Below are positions 19,553-27,041 of a stretch of 64,000 nt of DNA, one piece after another. The stretch spans positions 62,001 through 126,000 of the forward strand of contig NZ_JXXU01000044.1 of the NCBI RefSeq assembly GCF_000967495.1, written 5' to 3'. A model generated the notes under the pieces. It worked only from the letters and a program-made list of their open reading frames with translations. It did not search any database and was not told the origin of the DNA. The translations under genes were made by a program, and so were the position numbers. This stretch comes from Vibrio neptunius (lineage in GTDB: Bacteria > Pseudomonadota > Gammaproteobacteria > Enterobacterales > Vibrionaceae). Position 1 is the stretch's first letter. The number at the start of each line of letters is the position of its first letter.

Positions 19553-20776
19553 TTAGTTCACTTGCAAAGTCAGAAGCTCATTGCGCTGCTGATCAAGTAG
19601 CGCCTGTTGCTGACGAATGCTCGCGAGAGTATTTTCATCCGCCATAGAGACTTCATTCGGCGTCACTGGCATATTGGCACGTACACGCTGTAGGCCATTG
19701 ACGACAATCTTATCGCCCGCGTTCAAACCAGAAGCGATAATACGCAAGCCGTTTACACCTTCACCTAGTGAGATAGCGCGATACTGAACTACGTTGTCAT
19801 CGCCAAGCACCAATACATACTTGTTATTCAGATCAGTGCCAATCGCTTTGTTATCGATCAGAACGCCCTGATAGCTCGCTGAGCCAGCAATACGTAACTT
19901 GGCAAACATACCCGGAAGTAAGTTTTGCTTTTCGTTATCAAACACGGCGCGGACTCGAATCGTACCCGTAGTTTCGTCAATCGCGTTATCAACAAAGTCG
20001 ATATAACCAAGGTGCGGATAACCGCTGTCATTCGCTAGCGCCATCTGCACCACATTTTCCGCTTCACCGTTTGCAGGTAGAAGATTATTAAGCTGTTGAT
20101 ATTTAAGATAGCTACGTTCATCAACATCAAAATAGGCGTACATATGAGAAGTCGAAACTAAAGAGGTCAGCACAGTTTGACCGGTTGTCACATAGTTACC
20201 TTTGGTGATTTCAGCATTAGAAACTTTACCGTCGATAGGTGCGCGAACCAGAGTGAACTCCAGATCCAACTCGGCTTGAGCTAACGCAGCTTTTAATGCG
20301 GAAACACTGGCAATACTGCGCTGTTTATCTGCAAATCGGGCATCCACAGTTTCCTGAGAAATTGCTTTGGTTTTGCTAAGGCGTTGAGCACGCTCGTAAT
20401 CTTTAATCGCCTGATTGAGGCTAGTTTGAGCACTGCTGAGCTCCGCTTTAAGGCGTGTCACTTCAGCCACGAACAAACGATTGTCAATAGAGAACAGTAC
20501 ATCACCCGCTTCAACCACACTGCCTTCTTGGAAGTGAACTTTATCGACATAACCCGAAACGCGAGGCATCACAGTAACTGTCTGAGGTGACTCCAGACGA
20601 CCTGAGTACTCATCTAACTCGGTGACTTTTTCAATTAATACCTGAGCCACTTCAACCCCAGGTGGTGGTGGCGCTTTCGCCGCTGATTCTGCGTGCGAAT
20701 CCTGACATCCCGACAGCACCAAAGGTGCTGCAATTGAGATTAGTAGAAGAGGATTTCTAAGGTGTTTACCTACCAT
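19553..20776 (-). CDS. RND efflux periplasmic adaptor (membrane fusion protein)
   Basis: This adaptor links the RND pump to the outer-membrane channel. The 407-residue lipoprotein has a signal with the lipobox LSGC (Cys24). The order is a lipoyl half-motif (VMPRVSGYVDKVHFQEGSVVEAGDVLFSIDNR), an alpha-helical hairpin (about 105-165), a second lipoyl half (APIDGKVSNAEITKGNYVTTGQTVLTSLV), and beta-barrel and membrane-proximal domains with LLPGMFAKLRI and VVNGLQRVRANMPV. It is the first gene of the operon with the pump, and its upstream region carries the TetR-type palindrome. Confidence 0.93.
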   Translation of the reverse strand: MVGKHLRNPLLLISIAAPLVLSGCQDSHAESAAKAPPPPGVEVAQVLIEKVTELDEYSGRLESPQTVTVMPRVSGYVDKVHFQEGSVVEAGDVLFSIDNRLFVAEVTRLKAELSSAQTSLNQAIKDYERAQRLSKTKAISQETVDARFADKQRSIASVSALKAALAQAELDLEFTLVRAPIDGKVSNAEITKGNYVTTGQTVLTSLVSTSHMYAYFDVDERSYLKYQQLNNLLPANGEAENVVQMALANDSGYPHLGYIDFVDNAIDETTGTIRVRAVFDNEKQNLLPGMFAKLRIAGSASYQGVLIDNKAIGTDLNNKYVLVLGDDNVVQYRAISLGEGVNGLRIIASGLNAGDKIVVNGLQRVRANMPVTPNEVSMADENTLASIRQQQALLDQQRNELLTLQVN

Positions 20777-20800
20777 CTCGCTATCCTTACCATTATTTTG

Positions 20801-20812
20801 TACCGATCGGTA
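20801..20812. promoter_or_regulatory. TetR-type operator in divergent promoter
   Basis: The 12-base perfect palindrome TACCGATCGGTA lies between the divergent adaptor and tetR genes. It directly abuts a TATAAT hexamer (20811-20816) that would serve as the -10 of the plus-strand tetR promoter. The position predicts autorepression and repression of the efflux operon. That the adjacent TetR protein binds it is inference. Confidence 0.7.
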
Positions 20813-20922
20813 TAATAATCTCAGAATTTGAGTTAGATCAAGATAAATTTATAAAATGAATGATTACGGCATATAGACAACGTATGACAGCCGCATTACC
20901 ATTTAAAGGAATTCAGGAATAA

Positions 20923-21552
20923 GTGACAGATAGATTTATGACAGGCGGAACTTCTGGCCGACCACGCTGTTTTGACCAAGAAACAGCGTTGGAAGAGGCA
21001 TTAAAAGTTTTTTGGAATCAAGGGTATGAGGGGGCTTCACTCACAGACCTAACGAAGGCTATGGGGATTAATAAACCCAGCATGTATGCGACTTTCGGCA
21101 ACAAAGAACAGCTCTTCCTGCAGGCCGTTGATATGTATAAGCGACGCGAAAGTGAGTTCTTCTATCAGGCGCTTGAACAGCAAAACATCCGCGACGTCAT
21201 CACTGGAATTCTGTCTGGCTCAGCTCAAGCTCACTGCTGCAATGAAAAACCCAAAGGCTGCCTGATGATACAAGGCGCACTGGCTTGTAGCTCAGAAGCC
21301 AGCTCCATCAAGCAAACCCTAATGGCTCGTCGCAATGAGATGGGAGAAACTCTCCACCAAAGGTTTGAAAAAGCCCAACAAGAGGGTCAGTTACTCCAGG
21401 ATGCTAACCCGAGAGTAATGAGCCACTACCTAGCGACTGTGCTGAATGGCTTATCTGTTCACTCGATGGATGATGTTTCAGAAGAAATGATCCATGCCGT
21501 TGCGAACATGGCGATGAACAATTTGCTTTCATGCTGCATTCAGCCAGACTGA
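20923..21552 (+). CDS. TetR/AcrR-family transcriptional repressor of the RND pump
   Basis: This 209-residue protein has a TetR-type helix-turn-helix at about residues 18-64 (ALEEALKVFWNQGYEGASLTDLTKAMGINKPSMYATFGNKEQLF) and an all-helical ligand domain. The start is GTG at 20923; an ATG at 20938 is an alternative. It is divergent from the RND adaptor gene with a perfect palindrome between them, so it probably represses both. The ligand is unknown. The motif GKPSMYATFGNK is typical of AcrR-like regulators of efflux. Confidence 0.9.
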   Translation: MTDRFMTGGTSGRPRCFDQETALEEALKVFWNQGYEGASLTDLTKAMGINKPSMYATFGNKEQLFLQAVDMYKRRESEFFYQALEQQNIRDVITGILSGSAQAHCCNEKPKGCLMIQGALACSSEASSIKQTLMARRNEMGETLHQRFEKAQQEGQLLQDANPRVMSHYLATVLNGLSVHSMDDVSEEMIHAVANMAMNNLLSCCIQPD

Positions 21553-21693
21553 TCACTCTCCCAATCGCAGAAGAGATTACACCTCCTCTGCCCTTCACTT
21601 GTTTAGATAATCAACCAATTGCTTACACTATCAGCAAACGCATTGCCCAGCTCTCAGAGTTAAGCTAGCTATCTGGACTTAATTGGTGAAAAA

Positions 21694-21709
21694 CTGTATA
21701 AACAGACAG
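21694..21709. promoter_or_regulatory. LexA (SOS) box upstream of yebG
   Basis: CTGT-ATAAACAG-ACAG matches the CTGT-N8-ACAG LexA consensus exactly and lies 37 bases before the yebG start. yebG is a known SOS gene in E. coli, so function and site agree. Confidence 0.85.
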
Positions 21710-21746
21710 TAATGAATTCCATTAATTTTGAATTAGAGGACCAACC

Positions 21747-22052
21747 ATGGCTGTAATCGTCAAGTACGTGGTAGAACGCAACGGAGAAGAGAAAATGACT
21801 TTTACCTCTAAAGCGGAAGCTGACGCCTATGACAAAATGCTTGATATGGCTGATGAGCTTTTTGAGCTACTAGGTAAAAGTGAGTTGCTGGAAGATGAAG
21901 GCAAGCAAGAAGACTTGGCTATGTTTCTGGCGCAAAACAAAGAAGAAGTACTTTTTGCTCTTGGTGCTAAACGCAAACCTGCGCCAAAGAAAAAGACCAT
22001 TGAGGCGGTTGAAGACGCTGAAGAAGATTCAGCTCAAGAAGACGCAGCGTAA
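21747..22052 (+). CDS. yebG: YebG-family DNA damage-inducible protein
   Basis: YebG is a small SOS-induced protein of uncertain biochemical role. The 101-residue product begins MAVIVKYVVERNGEEKMTFTSKAEADAYDKMLDMADEL, the family signature, and ends in a charged tail (lysine-rich, then acidic EDAEEDSAQEDAA). A good Shine-Dalgarno (AGAGGA) precedes the ATG at 21747. The perfect LexA box upstream confirms the assignment, and a strong terminator follows, so this is a single-gene transcript. Confidence 0.93.
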   Translation: MAVIVKYVVERNGEEKMTFTSKAEADAYDKMLDMADELFELLGKSELLEDEGKQEDLAMFLAQNKEEVLFALGAKRKPAPKKKTIEAVEDAEEDSAQEDAA

Positions 22053-22073
22053 CAACACGCTCAACAGATGTAT

Positions 22074-22102
22074 AAAACCTCAGCAATGGCTGAGGTTTTT
22101 TG
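22074..22102 (+). terminator. yebG rho-independent terminator
   Basis: The arms AAAACCTCAGC (22074-22084) and GCTGAGGTTTT (22089-22099) with a 4-base loop are followed by a continuing T-run. It lies about 22 bases after the yebG stop. Confidence 0.9.
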
Positions 22103-22196
22103 TTTTAGGGGAAACAAATCACCTCACGTTTACCCTAATCCCTTGCTCCTCTCTGAGTTACTATTTCTATTATCTAGCCTTCATGAGAAAATTGAG

Positions 22197-22946
22197 ATGA
22201 GTTATATTGTCGAAGTATGTATCGATAACATTGAATCCCTTCACCTTGCTATTGAAGGTGGTGCAGGCCGGATTGAACTTTGTTCATCACTGGCACTAGG
22301 TGGTCTCACACCAAGCTTTGGTTTGATGAAACAAGCAGGCAAACTCTCATCTGTGCCTGTGTATGCCATGATTCGTCCTCGTCAGGGCGACTTTCTCTAC
22401 ACCGAGCAAGAGATTGAAAGCATGCTGATTGATATCGAAGCGGCTGCCGATGCTGGTTTACAAGGTGTAGTTCTTGGCACCTTGAATGAGGATGGTCATA
22501 TTGATATGAACGCCGCTCAACGTCTGGTCAATCAAGCCAAATCCCTCAAACTAGGCGTCACTTTCCATCGCGCGATTGACCAATGCGCCGATTATCAGAG
22601 ATCTATTGCAGATATTGCGGAACTTGGCTGCGAACGTGTTCTTACATCGGGGCTTGCTAGTAATATCGATCAAGGCCTTGATGTTCTTCGACACATGGTG
22701 GAGCTTGCTGACGATCGCTTCTCAATTATGGCAGGTGCTGGCCTAAACGCGGAAAATGTCTACAAAATCGTTTCTGAATCTGCGGTTCAGGAAGTGCATT
22801 TATCGGGTAAATCCACACGGCCAAGCAAAATGAAGCTCATCGCGGAGCAAGCCAAAATGGGTAGTCAGAATATTGATGATTTTGTTGTTCCGGTTACTGA
22901 TCCACAAGCGATTGAAAAGGTAGTAAAAGTTCTCACTTCTTCGTGA
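22197..22946 (+). CDS. cutC: CutC family protein (copper homeostasis)
   Basis: CutC is a TIM-barrel cytoplasmic protein linked to copper homeostasis; its chemistry is unsettled. I chose the ATG at 22197 (MSYIVEVCIDNIESLHLAIEGGA), giving 249 residues like E. coli CutC. An upstream in-frame start at 22068 would overlap the yebG terminator. Family motifs include GRIELCSSLALGGLTPSFG, YAMIRPRQGDFLYT, GVTFHRAIDQ and VLTSGLA. The next gene ppk2 follows after 58 bases with no strong terminator between. Confidence 0.93.
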   Translation: MSYIVEVCIDNIESLHLAIEGGAGRIELCSSLALGGLTPSFGLMKQAGKLSSVPVYAMIRPRQGDFLYTEQEIESMLIDIEAAADAGLQGVVLGTLNEDGHIDMNAAQRLVNQAKSLKLGVTFHRAIDQCADYQRSIADIAELGCERVLTSGLASNIDQGLDVLRHMVELADDRFSIMAGAGLNAENVYKIVSESAVQEVHLSGKSTRPSKMKLIAEQAKMGSQNIDDFVVPVTDPQAIEKVVKVLTSS

Positions 22947-23004
22947 TTCTACTCTCCCGTCTGAGTTTGAAATGCTAACCTTTTGATAGCAAAAGGAGAG
23001 TCTT

Positions 23005-23787
23005 ATGAGCAAAAGCAAACTGGATAAAAAGTTTTACGAAAAGGAACTGGCTCGACTTCAAGTTGAATTGGTTAAGCTGCAAGAATGGGTCAAGCAAGAG
23101 GGCCTCAAAGTCGTTGTGCTCTTTGAAGGACGGGATGCAGCGGGTAAAGGCGGCGTCATCAAACGTATCACTGAGAAGCTCAACCCTCGTATCTGTCGCA
23201 TTGCAGCCCTACCGACCCCAACCGAAAAAGAAAAGACCCAATGGTATTTCCAGCGCTACGTAGCGCATCTTCCCGCTGCTGGTGAAATGGTTTTATTTGA
23301 CCGTAGCTGGTACAACCGTGCAGGCGTCGAAAAAGTCATGAACTTCTGTACCCAAGAACAGTATGACGAATTTCTGCGATCATGCCCCGAATTTGAACGT
23401 ATGTTGCAGCGTTCTGGGATTATCTTACTCAAATATTGGTTTTCAGTTTCAGATGAAGAGCAGGAGAAGCGCTTCCTTGAACGGATTAACACACCGGTGA
23501 AGCGCTGGAAGTTCAGCCCAATGGACTTAGAATCTCGCAATCGCTGGGCAGAATATTCTGCAGCCAAAGACAAAATGTTTGCCTACACCGACACCAAGCA
23601 GTGTCCATGGTGGGTTGTACCCTCTGATGACAAAAAGCGCGCTCGGTTAAACTGTATTAGCCATCTACTTGAACAAATCGAGTATCAGGATATTACCTAC
23701 CCAGAGATCGAGCTACCAGAGCTCAACAAAGAAGGTTATATTCGAGCTCCCATTGAAGAGCAAACCTTTGTTCGTGAAAAATACTGA
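23005..23787 (+). CDS. ppk2: Polyphosphate kinase 2 (PPK2 family, short class I type)
   Basis: PPK2 enzymes use polyphosphate to phosphorylate nucleotides (or the reverse). The 260-residue single-domain protein carries the Walker A-like loop EGRDAAGKGG at 41-50, the arginine-rich lid region, and the Walker B-like FDRSWYNRAGVE at about 98-109, all hallmarks of the family. A strong AGGAG precedes the ATG at 23005. It lies next to the pst operon, with ppk1 and ppx only 6 kb away, so polyphosphate synthesis, use and degradation genes cluster with phosphate uptake here. GDP versus ADP preference cannot be read from sequence. Confidence 0.93.
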   Translation: MSKSKLDKKFYEKELARLQVELVKLQEWVKQEGLKVVVLFEGRDAAGKGGVIKRITEKLNPRICRIAALPTPTEKEKTQWYFQRYVAHLPAAGEMVLFDRSWYNRAGVEKVMNFCTQEQYDEFLRSCPEFERMLQRSGIILLKYWFSVSDEEQEKRFLERINTPVKRWKFSPMDLESRNRWAEYSAAKDKMFAYTDTKQCPWWVVPSDDKKRARLNCISHLLEQIEYQDITYPEIELPELNKEGYIRAPIEEQTFVREKY

Positions 23788-23826
23788 AGCTGGTCACACT
23801 AGAAGAAACAGTATGGCGCTGCGGGT

Positions 23827-24525
23827 TTAGCGCAGCGCATCATCAATACTTTGTTCACCCAAGTGGCGAACATCTTTGCCTTTAACAAAGTAGATGATGT
23901 ATTCGCAGATGTTTTGGCAGCGATCCCCTACTCGCTCAATTGCGCGTGCAGACCACATAACTTGGAGAATATGAGGAATATTCTTCGGGTCTTCCATCAT
24001 ATAAGTCATCAATTGACGGATAACGGCTTCATACTCCGCATCAATTTTATCATCCAGCTTGTACACTTCTGCAGCTGAATCGACATCCATTCGCGCAAAC
24101 GCATCCAAAACCTGATGCAACATACCGATTGCTTGACGACAGAGTGGTTCAAGGGAAACCTGGAACATCTGCTCTTTTGATGACGGACTTTCAATCGCCA
24201 CATAAGCCATTTTGGTTGCCACGTCCCCAATTCGCTCAAGATCGGTGATGGTCTTGATGATCGCCATGATCAAGCGTAAGTCTTTAGCCGTTGGCTGACG
24301 TTTGGCAATGATTCGCGTGCAAGCTTCATCGATAGAGACTTCCATCGCATTTACTTTATGATCGTCACGTACGACTTTACGCGCTAGCTCAATATCCTCT
24401 TTGTGCAGTGCCTGCATAGCAAAAGATAACTGCTGCTCAACCAGCCCTCCCATCGTCAGTACGTGGGTTCGGATGGATTCTAATTCGACATTAAACTGTC
24501 CTGATATGTGACGTCCAAAGTTCAT
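23827..24525 (-). CDS. phoU: Phosphate signalling and uptake regulator PhoU
   Basis: PhoU is a cytoplasmic metal-binding helical protein that connects the PstSCAB transporter to PhoR and keeps the Pho regulon off when phosphate is plentiful. The 232-residue product has two three-helix repeats, each with an acidic metal motif (EVSIDEACTRI, DLERIGDVATKM; KLDDKIDAEYEAV, ERVGDRCQNICEY). It is the last gene of the minus-strand pstC-pstA-pstB-phoU operon, 21 bases after pstB. A GC-rich hairpin (arms 23816-23823 and 23831-23838) overlaps its stop codon. Confidence 0.96.
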   Translation of the reverse strand: MNFGRHISGQFNVELESIRTHVLTMGGLVEQQLSFAMQALHKEDIELARKVVRDDHKVNAMEVSIDEACTRIIAKRQPTAKDLRLIMAIIKTITDLERIGDVATKMAYVAIESPSSKEQMFQVSLEPLCRQAIGMLHQVLDAFARMDVDSAAEVYKLDDKIDAEYEAVIRQLMTYMMEDPKNIPHILQVMWSARAIERVGDRCQNICEYIIYFVKGKDVRHLGEQSIDDALR

Positions 24526-24546
24526 GAAATATCGGTATCTCCCTTA

Positions 24547-25365
24547 TTATCCGTATCTACCTGTGATGTAATCTTCCGTTTGTTTTTTCAATGGTGAAGT
24601 GAAAATTGAATCTGTATCTGAATACTCGATCAACTTACCCATATGAATAAACGCCGTATGATCGCTAACACGCGCTGCTTGTTGCATGTTATGAGTGACA
24701 ATAACTACAGTATATTTGGTTTTAAGATCATTGATCAGTTCTTCAATGGTCAAAGTGGAAATTGGGTCTAGTGCCGAAGTAGGCTCGTCAAGAAGTAATA
24801 CTTCAGGTTCAATCGCAATGGCACGAGCAATCACCAAACGCTGCTGCTGACCCCCAGATAAACCAAACGCATTCTCATGTAGCCTGTCTTTCACCTCTTC
24901 CCATAGCGCCGCGGCACGCAGAGAGCGCTCAACAGCATCATCGAGAACTCGACTGTTGCGAATACCCTGCAAACGTAAGCCATAAACCACATTTTCATAT
25001 ATCGATTTTGGAAATGGATTCGGGCGCTGAAACACCATCCCAACACGGCGGCGCAGTGTCGCCACATCAACCTGCGGGTGGTAAATGTTTTTGCTATGCA
25101 GTTTCACTTTCCCTTCCACGCGGCACCCTTCAACCAGATCGTTCATTCGGTTGATACAACGTAAAAGTGTCGACTTGCCACAACCCGAAGGACCTATGAA
25201 TGCGGTCACCTGACCTTTAGGAATGCGCATAGAAATATCGCTCAGTGCCTGAGTATTCTGGTAAAACAGGTTCAGATCTTCGATTGCAATCGCAGTCTGT
25301 TCTTCACTCAGGTTGTTGACGTCTAATGGCGCTTGATAGCCCAATGTCTGATTAACTGAAAACAT
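24547..25365 (-). CDS. pstB: Phosphate ABC transporter ATPase PstB
   Basis: PstB is the cytoplasmic ATPase dimer of the high-affinity phosphate importer. The 272-residue protein has Walker A GPSGCGKST at 58-66, a Q-loop VGMVFQRPNPFPKSIYENV, the ABC signature LSGGQQQRL, Walker B VLLLDEPTSALD and H-loop VIVTHNMQQAARVSD. It lies 3 bases downstream of pstA, so the two are coupled. An N-terminal extension of about 28 residues before the ABC core is modest and common in vibrios. Confidence 0.96.
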   Translation of the reverse strand: MFSVNQTLGYQAPLDVNNLSEEQTAIAIEDLNLFYQNTQALSDISMRIPKGQVTAFIGPSGCGKSTLLRCINRMNDLVEGCRVEGKVKLHSKNIYHPQVDVATLRRRVGMVFQRPNPFPKSIYENVVYGLRLQGIRNSRVLDDAVERSLRAAALWEEVKDRLHENAFGLSGGQQQRLVIARAIAIEPEVLLLDEPTSALDPISTLTIEELINDLKTKYTVVIVTHNMQQAARVSDHTAFIHMGKLIEYSDTDSIFTSPLKKQTEDYITGRYG

Positions 25366-25368
25366 CTC

Positions 25369-27021
25369 TTAATCTTGCCCCAGAGTTCGATATTTCTCGC
25401 GTAGGTTATTGCGAATACTGATCGCCGTCAGGTTCAGCCCGACGATGACACTCACCAGCAAGAACGACGTCGCGTAAACCAACGGTCTTGCACTTTCAAT
25501 ATTAGTGGTTTGGAAGCCAACATCATAGATGTGGAAACCTAAATGCATGAATTTTCTATCCAGATGCAAAAATGGGAATTGGCTATCAACCGGCAAGCTA
25601 GACGCCAATTTTACCGCCCCCACCAGCATCAAAGGCGCTACCTCGCCAGCTGCACGGGCAACTGCGAGAACTAGTCCAGTAATGATCGCGGGGCTTGCCA
25701 TTGGTAATACAATTCGCCACATCGTCTCAAACTGAGTGGCACCGAGCGCCAAAGAGCCATGACGGACGGAACTCGGGATGCGGGTCAAACCTTCTTCGGT
25801 AGCCACAATCACAACTGGAAGTGTCAGTACCGCCAGTGTCAGCGCTGACCAAAGCAGGCCCGGCGTACCAAATGTCGGCGTTGGCAACTTCTCAGCATAA
25901 AACAGAGAATCGATTGAACCACCTAAGGTATAGACAAAAAAGCCAAGACCAAACACACCATAAACAATTGAAGGGACACCAGCGAGGTTTATAACCGCGA
26001 CACGAATCAAACGAGTAAAAGCATTATTTTTGGCGTATTCGTGGAGATAAATCGCAGCAATCACCCCCAGTGGCATAACGATAATCGACATGATCAGCAC
26101 CAGCAGAACCGTACCGAACATGGCAGGAAAAACGCCACCTTCAGAGTTCGACTCTCTAGGATCATCGGATAAGAATTTCCATGCCTGATGTGCCCACTGG
26201 AACACTTTTTCAGCTACCGTCATTTGATTCGGATACCAGACATCCACGATCCGACTAAGTGGGATTCGGTACTGATTGCCCTTCATATCTTCGACAATCA
26301 GGCCTTGCTGAGCCAATGCTAATCTCAGTGCATCCAGCTGAGATTCCATTTCCGTGAGCTGCTGGCCAAGCATGCTCGATTGAGCGTCGTAACGTTTGAT
26401 GAAATCAGCATCTAAGCGACCATTCAGCTCACGTCTTTTCTTCTCTAAACGCAACCTGTCAGCCTGAGCGCTGATCACTTTGATCTGCTTCTCCACCAAA
26501 CGGTCAATTTTAGTACGTTGCTTATCGGCAAATACCAGCGCGCTTTCAACATCGGTTTTAGCCTGCTCGCTTACCTTGCCATCAGCAGTAAAATATCCTT
26601 TCGGTTGACCGTAAAAGTCCCCACCTCGAGTCCGTTCAATCACCGCCCAACCTTCAGGCTTTGAACGTTCAAGTAAATCGACCTCCAGAATAGAAACAAA
26701 ATCAGCAGGGTAAATATCCCGATTGGCAATCTTAATACTCAGTCTTTGAACTAAGCCTTTCTCCTCGACTTCGGGAGTGAGTGCAATGTCCATTTCGCGT
26801 AAGTGGCTGATCGGCACATATTCTTCGGCATAAAGCTGACCAATCAAGACGTCACCCTGTTCAGTTTTCCACTGATAAAGGGGAGCAGGCCAGAAATAGG
26901 ACAAACCTTTCCAACCGATAAGCAGCAGCAAACCAAGCACTGACAGCAAACTAATGCTGACTGCTCCGCCTGTTAGCCAGACCCACGGTGAACCGGACTT
27001 TAGCCACTTAAACACGAACAA
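25369..27021 (-). CDS. pstA: Phosphate ABC transporter permease PstA with long periplasmic insert
   Basis: PstA is one of the two membrane subunits of the phosphate importer. The 550-residue protein is much longer than E. coli PstA (296). After the first span (about 16-36) comes a periplasmic insert of roughly 250 residues with a charged coiled-coil-like stretch (about 165-245, KTKIDRLVEKQIKVISAQADRLRLEKKRREL...). The normal permease spans follow, with the EAA-like loop ALGATQFETMWRIVLPMASPAIITG. It is 20 bases downstream of pstC. The insert suggests an extra periplasmic partner or sensor role; this is inference. Confidence 0.94.
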   Translation of the reverse strand: MFVFKWLKSGSPWVWLTGGAVSISLLSVLGLLLLIGWKGLSYFWPAPLYQWKTEQGDVLIGQLYAEEYVPISHLREMDIALTPEVEEKGLVQRLSIKIANRDIYPADFVSILEVDLLERSKPEGWAVIERTRGGDFYGQPKGYFTADGKVSEQAKTDVESALVFADKQRTKIDRLVEKQIKVISAQADRLRLEKKRRELNGRLDADFIKRYDAQSSMLGQQLTEMESQLDALRLALAQQGLIVEDMKGNQYRIPLSRIVDVWYPNQMTVAEKVFQWAHQAWKFLSDDPRESNSEGGVFPAMFGTVLLVLIMSIIVMPLGVIAAIYLHEYAKNNAFTRLIRVAVINLAGVPSIVYGVFGLGFFVYTLGGSIDSLFYAEKLPTPTFGTPGLLWSALTLAVLTLPVVIVATEEGLTRIPSSVRHGSLALGATQFETMWRIVLPMASPAIITGLVLAVARAAGEVAPLMLVGAVKLASSLPVDSQFPFLHLDRKFMHLGFHIYDVGFQTTNIESARPLVYATSFLLVSVIVGLNLTAISIRNNLREKYRTLGQD

Positions 27022-27041
27022 TGCCCCTCAGATAACTTCGA

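Noticed and set aside
23816..23838. GC-rich hairpin between ppk2 and phoU as a terminator
   Set aside because: It overlaps the phoU stop codon and has no U-run on either strand, so I mention it only under phoU.
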